Origin: Rhodospirillaceae bacterium
Lineage (GTDB): Bacteria; Pseudomonadota; Alphaproteobacteria; GCA-2731375
Direction: 5' to 3'
Length of the DNA: 64,000 bases
Assembly: GCA_018701215.1 (NCBI GenBank)
Contig: JABIWH010000039.1
Location: 62,001-126,000 of the forward strand
The notes beneath the pieces were generated by a model, which ran no database searches, was not told the DNA's origin, and saw only the letters and a list, made by a program, of their open reading frames with translations. The translations under genes were made by a program, and so were the position numbers. Of the stretch, positions 17,423 to 27,469 are shown in pieces (position 1 is the stretch's first letter; each line of letters begins with the position of its first letter).

Positions 17423-17746
17423 ATGGCACTATATGAAATGCGCACCTATCAGGTATATGTGGGCCAGATGGGCGAGGCGGTGAAGGTCTACAAGGAATTC
17501 GGCTGGCCGGCGATCGAGGCCGGCGGCTTCGATGCCAAGCTGGTTGGTTATTTCACCTCCGATACCGGCGGTCTGCATCAGCTTATCCATTTGTGGAAAT
17601 TTGATGACGATGCGGACCGGCGTGATTTTTGGGCCCGGCTTTTCGCTGACGATGACTTCATGAACTTTGCCGGCAAGATCCGGCCTCTGGTCAGCACACA
17701 GAACGTGCAGTTGTTGAACGAAGCGCCCTGGGGACCGCATCCCTGA
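17423..17746 (+). CDS. NIPSNAP family protein
   Basis: A 107-residue ferredoxin-like-fold protein: YEMRTYQVYVGQMGEAVKVY at the N-terminus, YFTSDTGGLHQLIHLWKFDD in the middle and a FMNFAGKIRPLV tail are typical of NIPSNAP. Its biochemical role is unsettled; bacterial members often sit beside oxidoreductases of acid catabolism, as here between an LLM oxidoreductase and an SDR. A clear AGGAG-type SD lies in the 12-bp gap before ATG 17423. Confidence 0.9.
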   Translation: MALYEMRTYQVYVGQMGEAVKVYKEFGWPAIEAGGFDAKLVGYFTSDTGGLHQLIHLWKFDDDADRRDFWARLFADDDFMNFAGKIRPLVSTQNVQLLNEAPWGPHP

Positions 17747-17781
17747 TTTCGAGTTTGAGTTTGTATGAGGAGCTTTAGGCC

Positions 17782-18546
17782 ATGCCGCCTGAGATTTTCG
17801 ATCTAACGGGCCGTGTTGCCCTGGTGACCGGCTCGTCCATGGGCCTGGGCCGGGCCACGGCGCAGGTTTTGGCCGAACACGGCGCCCATGTGGTGATTTC
17901 CTCCCGTAAGCAGGATGCCTGCGATGCCGTTGCCGCCGAGTTTCGCGAGCTTGGCCTGTCTGCCGAGGGCAAGGCCTGCAATATCGGCCATGACGATGAC
18001 ATTGATGCCATGTTCGCGCATCTGCGCCAGAAACACGGCCGCCTGGATATCCTGGTCAACAACGCCGTGCTTAGCCCCTGGTATACCATTCTTGATACTG
18101 AACCTGGCCTGTTGCGCAAGGCGTTAGACGTTAATATCGGCGGCTATTGGCAGATGTCGGTCGGGGCGGTGAAATTGATGGCTGAAAACGGCGGCGGCAG
18201 CATCATCAATATCTCGTCCACCGCCGCCCGCCATGCCACCGTCATGTTGGGGCTGTATTCCACCTTTAAGGCATCGCTGGACGGCATGACCCGTTCGTTT
18301 GCGCTGGAATTCGGCGAACGCGGCGTTCGCGTCAACACCATTCTGCCGGGCCTGTTCGATACCTCCCTGGCGGATGCCTTCACGCCGGAACAGAAACAGC
18401 AGGCGATCGCCCAGACTCCCGTGGGCCGTCTGGGCGATCCCAGGGAAATTGGCTACGCGGTGCTGTATCTGGGCTCTGATGCCAGCGGCTACGTGACCGG
18501 CACCAGCCTGGTTATTGATGGCGGACGGACGGTTTCGGTCGGCTAG
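17782..18546 (+). CDS. SDR-family NAD(P)-dependent oxidoreductase
   Basis: A 254-residue classical short-chain dehydrogenase: the TGSSMGLG cofactor loop (residues 16-23), NNAVLS (93-98), catalytic Ser near 145, and Tyr159-x3-Lys163 in YSTFK. All tetrad positions appear intact. The NNAV variant of NNAG is slightly unusual. It probably oxidises a secondary alcohol or reduces a ketone in the same pathway as the preceding LLM oxidoreductase; substrate unknown. Plus-strand gene 35 bp after NIPSNAP. Confidence 0.92.
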   Translation: MPPEIFDLTGRVALVTGSSMGLGRATAQVLAEHGAHVVISSRKQDACDAVAAEFRELGLSAEGKACNIGHDDDIDAMFAHLRQKHGRLDILVNNAVLSPWYTILDTEPGLLRKALDVNIGGYWQMSVGAVKLMAENGGGSIINISSTAARHATVMLGLYSTFKASLDGMTRSFALEFGERGVRVNTILPGLFDTSLADAFTPEQKQQAIAQTPVGRLGDPREIGYAVLYLGSDASGYVTGTSLVIDGGRTVSVG

Positions 18547-18575
18547 CCCGGAACTGCGCTAGGACCTGAAGCAAC

Positions 18576-18971
18576 ATGGAAATACTGGAATGCGCGGGTT
18601 TTATTCTGGTCGATGGTGATCGCTTCCTGGTCGAGAGACGCCGGCTGGACAAGCCGCTGGACCCCGGTGCCGTTGCCATTCCCGGCGGGCATCTGGAGCC
18701 TGGCGAAAGCCCGCTCGAGGCGATGCATCGGGAGTTGCATGAAGAATTGGCCGTGACGGCGGGCCGGGTCGATTACGTCTGCACTCTGCTGCATCGTTCG
18801 GAAGAGTTTCGCAAACTGCATTACCACGCAGTCCGCGAATGGTCCGGCGAGATCGAAAACCATGAGGCCGAGGCGCTTTTGTGGCTGAATTTCGATCAGG
18901 TCGACCAATTGGACTTGCCCGTTGACCGCGTCGCCATTGCTGAATATCTGCGCATCTACACGTCGGGTTAG
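18576..18971 (+). CDS. NUDIX hydrolase
   Basis: A 131-residue protein with the complete Nudix box: G38-x5-E44-x7-R52-E53-L54-x-E56-E57, which binds divalent metal and cleaves nucleoside diphosphate-linked compounds. A CAGFILVDGDRFLVERR N-terminus supports a MutT-like or NDP-sugar type substrate range. An AGGA is upstream of the ATG. The stop overlaps the stop of the convergent FAD monooxygenase by 3 bases. Confidence 0.9.
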   Translation: MEILECAGFILVDGDRFLVERRRLDKPLDPGAVAIPGGHLEPGESPLEAMHRELHEELAVTAGRVDYVCTLLHRSEEFRKLHYHAVREWSGEIENHEAEALLWLNFDQVDQLDLPVDRVAIAEYLRIYTSG

Positions 18972-20161
18972 GTGGCGAAATCCTGATCGGTAACGTCGAA
19001 GCCGTAGAGCCATAGATGCGCCGCGCGGTGTTTGCCCATGCGCTCGGTCAGATTGGGAATATCGGCGTGGTGAAAGAATTGAATGTTGTCGCGGGACATC
19101 TGTTGCACCGTTGCCGTGCGCTGCCGGCGCAGATCTTCATAGCGCTGAAGGGCCGCTGCATGGTTGGCTCCGTTCACCGTCAGGCATTGCGCCAGGGTAT
19201 AGGCGTCCTCGATGGCCATGACCGCGCCCTGGGCCATGAAGGGCAGCATGGCATGGCAGGCATCGCCCAGCAGAGTGACCCGGCCCGCCCCCCAGTCCGG
19301 CATGGGATCGCGATCGAACAAACCCCAGCGAAAGCAGGTTTCCGCATTGCGGATCAGAATTTTCAGATCTTCGTGCCAGTCCGCGAAATCTTTTAGAAAT
19401 TCCGCCTTGGCGCCTTCGTTTGACCAGGATTCGGCCTGCCATTCATCCTGTTCCATGACGCCGACGCAATTCACCAACTCCCCCCGGCGCACATAATAGT
19501 GCACGAAGTGGCCGCCCAGGCCGATCCAGTTCGATGCCACCGGGCGCACATGGCCGGTCGGTAGTGCCGCGACGGGCAGCGTGGCGCGCCAGGCGACGCA
19601 GCCCGTGAAGCGCGGCGCATCCGGCCCAAACAGCTGCCCACGAACGGTGGAGTGGATGCCATCGCAGCCAACCAGAATATCGCCCTGAAAGGTTCGGCCA
19701 TCCTGCGTGCTAACGGTTACGCCGCCGTCCGATTGATCGAAGCCGGCGACCTTGGCGCCCAGGTGGATGGCGCCCGGCGCCCCGACAGCCACGGTGGTTG
19801 TCACGGCGTCGGCCAGGACCTGGTGAAAATCGGCCCGGTGGAGGTGAAAATAAGGGAAGCCGAATGTCTCCTCGCTCTCCTTGCCCAACGGGCGGGAGCT
19901 CAAGGTTTCGCCGCTTTGCCAATGGCGCAACTCGCCCCGTTCGGGGGTAAACGCCACCGCCCTGAGCGCATCGGCCAGGCCGAGATGATACAGCACCCGG
20001 GCGCCATTGGCGCTGATCTGCACGCCCGCGCCGACCTCGCCCAATGTCCGCGCCTGTTCCAGCACGGTGACCGTGAAGCCGGCCCGGGCCAGGCATAACG
20101 CCAGGGTCAGGCCACCAAGACCGGCGCCGGCGATAATGATGGTTCCGTTATCTTTATGCAT
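18968..20161 (-). CDS. FAD-dependent monooxygenase (salicylate / 3-hydroxybenzoate hydroxylase-like)
   Basis: A 397-residue class A flavoprotein hydroxylase. It has the dinucleotide-binding GAGLGGLTLALCLARAG near residue 11, the GCDGIHSTVR (DG) motif in the middle and GDACHAMLPFMAQGA (GD motif) near residue 290. These FAD/NADPH enzymes hydroxylate an aromatic acid in the cytoplasm. The nearest families by appearance are salicylate 1-monooxygenase and 3-hydroxybenzoate 6-hydroxylase, which would feed catechol or gentisate pathways. It is tail-to-tail with the NUDIX gene. Confidence 0.9.
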   Translation of the reverse strand: MHKDNGTIIIAGAGLGGLTLALCLARAGFTVTVLEQARTLGEVGAGVQISANGARVLYHLGLADALRAVAFTPERGELRHWQSGETLSSRPLGKESEETFGFPYFHLHRADFHQVLADAVTTTVAVGAPGAIHLGAKVAGFDQSDGGVTVSTQDGRTFQGDILVGCDGIHSTVRGQLFGPDAPRFTGCVAWRATLPVAALPTGHVRPVASNWIGLGGHFVHYYVRRGELVNCVGVMEQDEWQAESWSNEGAKAEFLKDFADWHEDLKILIRNAETCFRWGLFDRDPMPDWGAGRVTLLGDACHAMLPFMAQGAVMAIEDAYTLAQCLTVNGANHAAALQRYEDLRRQRTATVQQMSRDNIQFFHHADIPNLTERMGKHRAAHLWLYGFDVTDQDFAT

Positions 20162-20231
20162 GGCTAGGATGATATTTGTTCAGGGGCAAAAAGGAACCGA
20201 AAATTGGCCGCCCGCGTCTATCGCGTCACGG

Positions 20232-20714
20232 CTATTTATCCGCAATCTCATCCGTGGATTTCACAAATGCCGCCGCACCTTCGGAGCGGGCAAATCTAGG
20301 ATCATTGGCGCTCGGCAATTTCGCGATGCCGTTGCAACGCAGGACCGGGCCATCGGGGCCGATCATCAAGCCGGAGGCGAATCCCAGGCGCCGGGTGGTG
20401 TGGCGAAAGTCAATCTCGCTGACCAGCCATTGTCCTTCGTAAGCAGGCTGTAGAAAATCATAACTCATCTGGATCGTTGGCGAGAAGACCTCGGTCTTGG
20501 CGGCCAATTGCACATTCATGCCCACGGCCATGTCCATCAGGGTCATCATCATGCCGCCGTGGCAGATATCGGCCGGGTTCAGGTGAATTTCCAGAACCAC
20601 GAAACCCATGACGCCGACGCCCTTGTCAATTCGCCAATACAGCGGGCCGATATGATTGGTAAAGCCCTGATCCATGGGAAAGGGTTCGAAGCCTTCTGGT
20701 ACACCTGGGTACAT
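20232..20714 (-). CDS. PaaI-type hotdog thioesterase
   Basis: A 160-residue hotdog-fold protein. The core phrases ADICHGGMMMTLMDMAVGMNVQL and QMSYDFLQPAYEGQWLVSEI are typical of PaaI/YbgC-like acyl-CoA thioesterases; the HGG segment with a following acidic residue marks the active site. It probably hydrolyses a CoA thioester made in the neighbouring aromatic pathways. The start at 20714 lacks a good SD, and ATG 20663 is an alternative. A 3 x 15-bp tandem repeat lies 17 bp upstream. Confidence 0.83.
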   Translation of the reverse strand: MYPGVPEGFEPFPMDQGFTNHIGPLYWRIDKGVGVMGFVVLEIHLNPADICHGGMMMTLMDMAVGMNVQLAAKTEVFSPTIQMSYDFLQPAYEGQWLVSEIDFRHTTRRLGFASGLMIGPDGPVLRCNGIAKLPSANDPRFARSEGAAAFVKSTDEIADK

Positions 20715-20730
20715 AATGTGGATAGCCCTA

Positions 20731-20775
20731 TCTTGAGGAAGGATGTCTTGAGGAAGGATGTCTCGAGGAAGGATT
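20731..20775. repeat. Three tandem copies of a 15-bp repeat
   Basis: TCTTGAGGAAGGATG occurs at 20731-20745 and again identically at 20746-20760. A third copy with two changes (TCTCGAGGAAGGATT) is at 20761-20775. It lies between the thioesterase and caspase genes, in the 5' leader of the minus-strand thioesterase gene. Confidence 0.95.
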
Positions 20776-20828
20776 GCCGCGCCGGTCTACATACGGCGAA
20801 ACGCCGAGCTGGGGCAAGTGGGCGCCAT

Positions 20829-22376
20829 CTATTGAGCTGTCGTCACGATCTGCGCGTTCTGATCCCGGCCATAGTAGCGGCGGGCATAGTAGGTCATGGT
20901 GCCATCGAGATATTTGGCCAGCTCGGCATAGGCCACCTTGCCGTCGCCGTTGCCGTGGGGTGATTTGTCGGCTTCACCGCCCATGCCGAGGAGGAAGTAC
21001 TTGGTGAACAGGCTGTGTGAATCATCCTGATCCCAGGACGCCACCTGATCCGCCTTGCCGGCGGAGATGATGGTGATGTTCCTGGGCGCGCGGGGAAGCT
21101 TTGGCGTTACCAGAATGCCCGAGGTGCGGTTGATCACATAGCCGCCCTGGCTGGCGCCCGAGAAACAGGATTCCAGCACCAAGGTGATGGATTTCGCCGG
21201 GATCTTTTTCAGATTTTCGTAAAGCGTGGTCAGCGGATAGCCGGTTAATTCGATGGATGACGCGGAGGCATCAATGGGTACCAGAAAGGCGCTGCTTCCA
21301 TCGGATGCAGGCGCCCCGTGTCCGGCATAGTAGACATAGATATTTGAAATATTGGGCTTGGTCCAATTGAACAATTGCCCCTTGTGGGAGCGTTCGTTGC
21401 CGAACACGCTTTCGATCTGGGCCGAGGTGGCGTCCTTTAGGAAAATGATGTTGCCTTTGCGGAGTCCCCTGGACTTGATCAACCAGGCCTCGAAGGCATC
21501 CGCATCAGCGTGAGCTGGCACAACATTGGGAATATCCTTGCCGTACTTTTTGTAATTACCATTGCCGATGACGACGGCAAAATCGTCGGGTCGAGCAATG
21601 TTCTTTACCTTTGCCTTGCGAGCCCTCCACCGACGTCTATTGCGCAAATCCTCGAGCCTGACCGCAGCGTCTTTATGTCCTTGCGCGGCGGCTTTGCCAA
21701 GCCATTCCAGGGCCTTTGTTTCGTCTTGCTCTACGCCGTCGCCAGTTGCATACAAGTAGCCAATATTGAATTGTGACCAGTCGTGGCCTTGCGTGGCGGC
21801 CTCGCTAAACCACTTCGCGGCCATCCGCATGTCTGCCGCGATGCCGTCACCCCGCATATATGCGAGACCGAGATTATATTGTGCGGGGAAGTGTCCCCCA
21901 ATGGCGGCTTTTTGGGTCCATTTCAATGCTTCCTGTCGATCCTTGGCAACGCCCCAGCCCCTGTCATACATCACGGCGATATGATGCTGCGAGGCAGCAT
22001 GGTTGCGATCCGCTGCCTTGCGCAACCATTCCATCGCTACCGCATAATCCCTTGCAACGCCTTGGTCTCCCAGAAAAAGCCGACCAAGACGGCTTTGTGC
22101 CAGTACATCGCCCTTTTGTGCTGCTGATGAATACAGAAGGAATGCTTTCTCCAAATCCTTAGGGACAGCCAACCCCATTTGATACATCGAGGCCAAATAG
22201 CTCTGGGCGCCTGCGTGCCCCTGTTCGGCCAAGGGAGCCAGTTCTTCCAAAGCTTTTGCATAGTCTTTGGTGAAGTAGGCTTCCCGGCCCGTTTCGAAAT
22301 CGGCCCTTGCCGCCGGAGCCAGGCCGGTTGCCAGGGTTGTGGAAATCAGCACTACATAAATGAATGTTCTCATCAC
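20829..22376 (-). CDS. Exported caspase-like (C14 family) protein with Sel1 repeats, copy 1
   Basis: A 515-residue protein. A signal peptide (residues 1-25, ending ARA) is followed by about six Sel1-like repeats of 36 residues (residues 30-240; G-x-YDRGWGV-x-D pattern), a basic linker rich in Arg/Lys (246-258), and a caspase-fold domain from about 264. The catalytic dyad is His353 in YYAGHG and Cys404 in ESCFSG; both are present, so it may be an active peptidase. The context suggests a periplasmic or envelope process. The downstream half is about 88% identical by eye to the neighbouring copy, while the Sel1 halves differ widely. Bacterial caspase homologues act in stress, cell death or regulated proteolysis; the substrate is unknown here. 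Confidence 0.9.
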   Translation of the reverse strand: MMRTFIYVVLISTTLATGLAPAARADFETGREAYFTKDYAKALEELAPLAEQGHAGAQSYLASMYQMGLAVPKDLEKAFLLYSSAAQKGDVLAQSRLGRLFLGDQGVARDYAVAMEWLRKAADRNHAASQHHIAVMYDRGWGVAKDRQEALKWTQKAAIGGHFPAQYNLGLAYMRGDGIAADMRMAAKWFSEAATQGHDWSQFNIGYLYATGDGVEQDETKALEWLGKAAAQGHKDAAVRLEDLRNRRRWRARKAKVKNIARPDDFAVVIGNGNYKKYGKDIPNVVPAHADADAFEAWLIKSRGLRKGNIIFLKDATSAQIESVFGNERSHKGQLFNWTKPNISNIYVYYAGHGAPASDGSSAFLVPIDASASSIELTGYPLTTLYENLKKIPAKSITLVLESCFSGASQGGYVINRTSGILVTPKLPRAPRNITIISAGKADQVASWDQDDSHSLFTKYFLLGMGGEADKSPHGNGDGKVAYAELAKYLDGTMTYYARRYYGRDQNAQIVTTAQ

Positions 22377-22403
22377 TTATCTCGCGAATCCATTTGGTGG
22401 CGC

Positions 22404-23948
22404 CTATTCGAGGGTCGTCACGATTTGCGCATTCTGGTCCCGGCCATAGTAGCGGCGGGCATAGTAGGTCATGGTGCCATCGAGGTATTTGCTCAGTTCG
22501 CCATAGGCTACCTTGCCATCGCCGTTGCCATGGGGTGCCTTGTCCGCCGCGCCTTCCATGCCGAGCAGGAAGTATTTGGTGAATAGGCTGTGGGAATCAT
22601 CCTGCTCCCAGGAAGCCACCTGATCCGCCTTGCCGGCGGAGATGACGGTGATGTTCCTGGGCGCGCGGGGGATCTTCGGCGTCACCAGAATGCCCGAGGT
22701 GCGGCTGATCACATAGCCGCCCTGGCTGGCACCAGAAAAGCAGGATTCCAGAACCAGAGTGATGGATTTGGCGGGTATCTTCTTCAGGTTCTCATACAGC
22801 GTCGCCAGCGGATATCCGGTCAACTCAATAGACGAGGCGGTGGCATCGGCAGGCACCAAGTATGCACTGCTTCCGTCGGAAGCGGGCGCCCCGTGGCCGG
22901 CATAGTAGACATAGATGTTGGAAATATTGGCCTTGACCCAATTGAACAGCTGCCCCTTGTGGGAACGTTCGTTGCCAAACATGCTTTCGATCTGGGCCGA
23001 GGTGGCGTCCTTGAGGAAGATGATGTTGCCCTCACGGAGCCCTTTGTCCTTGACCAGCCATTTCTTGAAGGCATCCGCATCAGCGTGAGCTGGCACTACG
23101 TTGGGAATATCCTTACCGAATTTCTGGTAGTTGGCGTTACCGATTATTACGGCTACATCATCCAGTCGATTGATCGGTTCTTCGATTGCTTTGTGATCTT
23201 TCGATCCGATCCGTGCTAGCAGCGCTTGCAACCGTTTGGCCGCGGGTTCGGATCCCTGGGCGGCGGCGCTGCGGAAAAATTCCACGGCCCTATCATCATT
23301 CCGTTCCACGCCCTCGCCGTGTTCGTATAAGAGACCAAGATTGTATTGCGAATGAACGTGTCCCTGTGCTGCAGCCTTAGCATACCATTTTGCGGCCCTG
23401 AATACGTTGGCATCAATCCCATCGCCATTGATGTACATGAGGGCGAGATTATATTGCGAATCCATGAACCCTTGCTCGGCAGCTTTGCGGTACCATCTCG
23501 CCGCTTCCTTCTTATCCTTGGCGACGCCCAATCCATGCGAGTAAAGAGCAGCAAGCGTATTTTGCGCGGATAGATAGCCTTGATTTGCGGCACGCCGTAC
23601 CCATTCCAAGCCTTTCACTTTTTCCTTGGCAAGGCCGAGTCCACCCAAGTACATAATCCCAAGCATTTCTTGCGATTTGCCGATGCCTCTCTCCGCTGCA
23701 AAGCGGTGAAATGTGAGCGCCTTTTTGTAGTCCTTGATGGTGCCATGTCCACGCTCATACATTTCACCCAGAATGCTGTGGGCGCGGGCATCACCTTGTT
23801 CAGCCACGGGAAGCAGGTCCCGCAGCGCAGTTGCATAGTCTTTCGCTTCGTAGGCCTTTTTGCCGGTTTCGAAATCAGACCATGCCGTCTTTGCAGTGCC
23901 GAGCGCCAGAGCGGCTGAAATCAACACTATTCTTGCGAGGGCCCACAT
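22404..23948 (-). CDS. Exported caspase-like (C14 family) protein with Sel1 repeats, copy 2
   Basis: A 514-residue tandem paralog of the next minus-strand gene, 27 bp upstream of it and probably cotranscribed. A signal peptide (about 1-24) precedes six Sel1-like repeats (27-235) and a caspase domain from about 262. The His352 (YYAGHG)/Cys403 (ESCFSG) dyad is intact. The DGDG-like HGNGDGKVAY segment near the C-terminus could bind calcium (inference). Sel1 repeats usually mediate protein contacts, so the two copies may recognise different partners with the same protease core. Confidence 0.9.
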   Translation of the reverse strand: MWALARIVLISAALALGTAKTAWSDFETGKKAYEAKDYATALRDLLPVAEQGDARAHSILGEMYERGHGTIKDYKKALTFHRFAAERGIGKSQEMLGIMYLGGLGLAKEKVKGLEWVRRAANQGYLSAQNTLAALYSHGLGVAKDKKEAARWYRKAAEQGFMDSQYNLALMYINGDGIDANVFRAAKWYAKAAAQGHVHSQYNLGLLYEHGEGVERNDDRAVEFFRSAAAQGSEPAAKRLQALLARIGSKDHKAIEEPINRLDDVAVIIGNANYQKFGKDIPNVVPAHADADAFKKWLVKDKGLREGNIIFLKDATSAQIESMFGNERSHKGQLFNWVKANISNIYVYYAGHGAPASDGSSAYLVPADATASSIELTGYPLATLYENLKKIPAKSITLVLESCFSGASQGGYVISRTSGILVTPKIPRAPRNITVISAGKADQVASWEQDDSHSLFTKYFLLGMEGAADKAPHGNGDGKVAYGELSKYLDGTMTYYARRYYGRDQNAQIVTTLE

Positions 23949-24067
23949 CTCGGTTGCTCCGATTTAGACAGCCATCAGATGTCTCAATGGTAACAATTTA
24001 TGCGGATATGTCCACGTATTTATAGAATATGTCTGGAAAAATATATCTATTAGCTGTGTTCGTTGGG

Positions 24068-25900
<1,833 letters not shown>

Positions 25901-25940
25901 ATTCAGCGATCCTCTATTTGCTCTTATCTATTTCTTCTAC

Positions 25941-27314
25941 TTATCGTTTTTTCTGGGCGGCTTTTTCCGCCGCCTTGCGTTCCCGGAACGAAGTGGCCCA
26001 ACCGGCTCGTTCCTTTTGTTCTGAACGCTCCACGGCGAGCGCATCGGCGCTGACATCGTGGCTGACCGTGCTGCCGGCCCCGACGATGGCGCCGTCGCCC
26101 ACCTTGACCGGGGCCACCAATGCGGTGTTGGAACCGATAAAGGCACCTTTGCCGATGTCGGTGAAGGATTTCAGGAAACCGTCGTAATTGCAGGTGATGG
26201 TGCCGGCCCCGATATTGGCGCCCGCGCCAACCCGGGCATCGCCGATGTAGGCCAGATGATTGACCTTGGCGCCGTCCTCGATGCTGGCCTTCTTGACCTC
26301 GACGAAATTGCCGATCCGCGCATCCGCGCCGATCATGGCTTCCGGGCGCAGCCGCGCGAAGGGCCCGATGGAGGCGCCGGCTGCGATGGTGCAGCCTTCA
26401 AGGTGGCTGAAGGCATTGATGGTGACATTGTCGGCGACGGTGACGCCGGGGCCGAAATAGACATGCGGCTGTATGGTGACATCCTGGCCGATCACGCTGT
26501 CATGGGAAAAATAGACACTGTCGGGATCCAGCAGCGTGACGCCCGCCGCCATCGCTGCGTGGCGAAGGCGGTTTTGCACCACCGCTTCGGCCTGTGCCAG
26601 TTGATCACGGGAATTGATGCCATGGGCCTCGATCTCGCTGGCTTCGACCACGGCGCAGCGGCGGCCCTGTTGGTTGGCGATCTCGACAATATCGGTCAGG
26701 TAGTATTCGCCCTTGGCATTGTCGTTGCCAAGCGCGTCCAGCAGCTGCGCCAATACCGCGCCATCGATGGCCATGAAGCCGGAATTGCATAAATCGGTCT
26801 GGCGTTCCGCCGCGCTGGCGTCGCGGTGTTCCACGATGCGTTGCAGGTTGCCGTGGTCATCGACGATCAGGCGGCCGTATTCCGCTGTATCCTGTGGGCG
26901 AAAGCCCATGACCACGACGGCCGGGTTATCCTTCCCCCGCCGGGCCGCCAGCATGGCCTGCAAGGTTTCGACCGAGACCAGGGGCGAGTCCGCGAACAGC
27001 ATCAGCGCATCGCCGGAAAATCCCGATAGCTGGCCCTGTGCCGCCATCATGGCATGGCCGGTGCCCAGTGGCGGATCTTGAATGGCTAAATCCAGACCGG
27101 GTATCGCGGCGTCAATGGCATCGCGATTTTCGGGCGAGGCGACGACAATACGCTTTTCGAGGCGCTGTTCAGGGCCTAGGGCATCAATGGTGGCCAGCAA
27201 TTGTTCCAGCATGGAACGCCCCGCGAGGGGGTGGAGAACCTTCGGCAGTTTCGATTTCATGCGGGTGCCCTGGCCGGCGGCCAGCACAACGGCTGCGATC
27301 GAGTCTTTACTCAT
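25941..27314 (-). CDS. glmU: Bifunctional UDP-N-acetylglucosamine pyrophosphorylase/glucosamine-1-phosphate acetyltransferase
   Basis: A 457-residue full-length enzyme. The N-terminal uridyltransferase carries AAVVLAAGQGTRMKSKLPK (residues 8-26), DSPLV and EYYLTDIVE. The C-terminal left-handed beta-helix has hexapeptide repeats (for example IGADARIGNFVEVKKA) and the GAGTITCNYDG loop of the acetyltransferase. It performs the last two steps to UDP-GlcNAc. The C-terminus ends in a Lys-rich tail. It heads the glmU-glmS pair; 155 bp separate it from the divergent SLC13-type gene. Confidence 0.97.
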   Translation of the reverse strand: MSKDSIAAVVLAAGQGTRMKSKLPKVLHPLAGRSMLEQLLATIDALGPEQRLEKRIVVASPENRDAIDAAIPGLDLAIQDPPLGTGHAMMAAQGQLSGFSGDALMLFADSPLVSVETLQAMLAARRGKDNPAVVVMGFRPQDTAEYGRLIVDDHGNLQRIVEHRDASAAERQTDLCNSGFMAIDGAVLAQLLDALGNDNAKGEYYLTDIVEIANQQGRRCAVVEASEIEAHGINSRDQLAQAEAVVQNRLRHAAMAAGVTLLDPDSVYFSHDSVIGQDVTIQPHVYFGPGVTVADNVTINAFSHLEGCTIAAGASIGPFARLRPEAMIGADARIGNFVEVKKASIEDGAKVNHLAYIGDARVGAGANIGAGTITCNYDGFLKSFTDIGKGAFIGSNTALVAPVKVGDGAIVGAGSTVSHDVSADALAVERSEQKERAGWATSFRERKAAEKAAQKKR

Positions 27315-27469
27315 TTCTGCAAGTCTTTGTTCCGTTAGAGATTTCTTCTTCTAACCCAGGACGCTAGATTGCCACAACGGAATAAGCGGACCAATTCAAT
27401 TTCCTTTACAGTGTCTTTCAACGCAGTGTTCAGCATCACCAAATCGGCGAATAAAGGGCGGCAGTCGGA

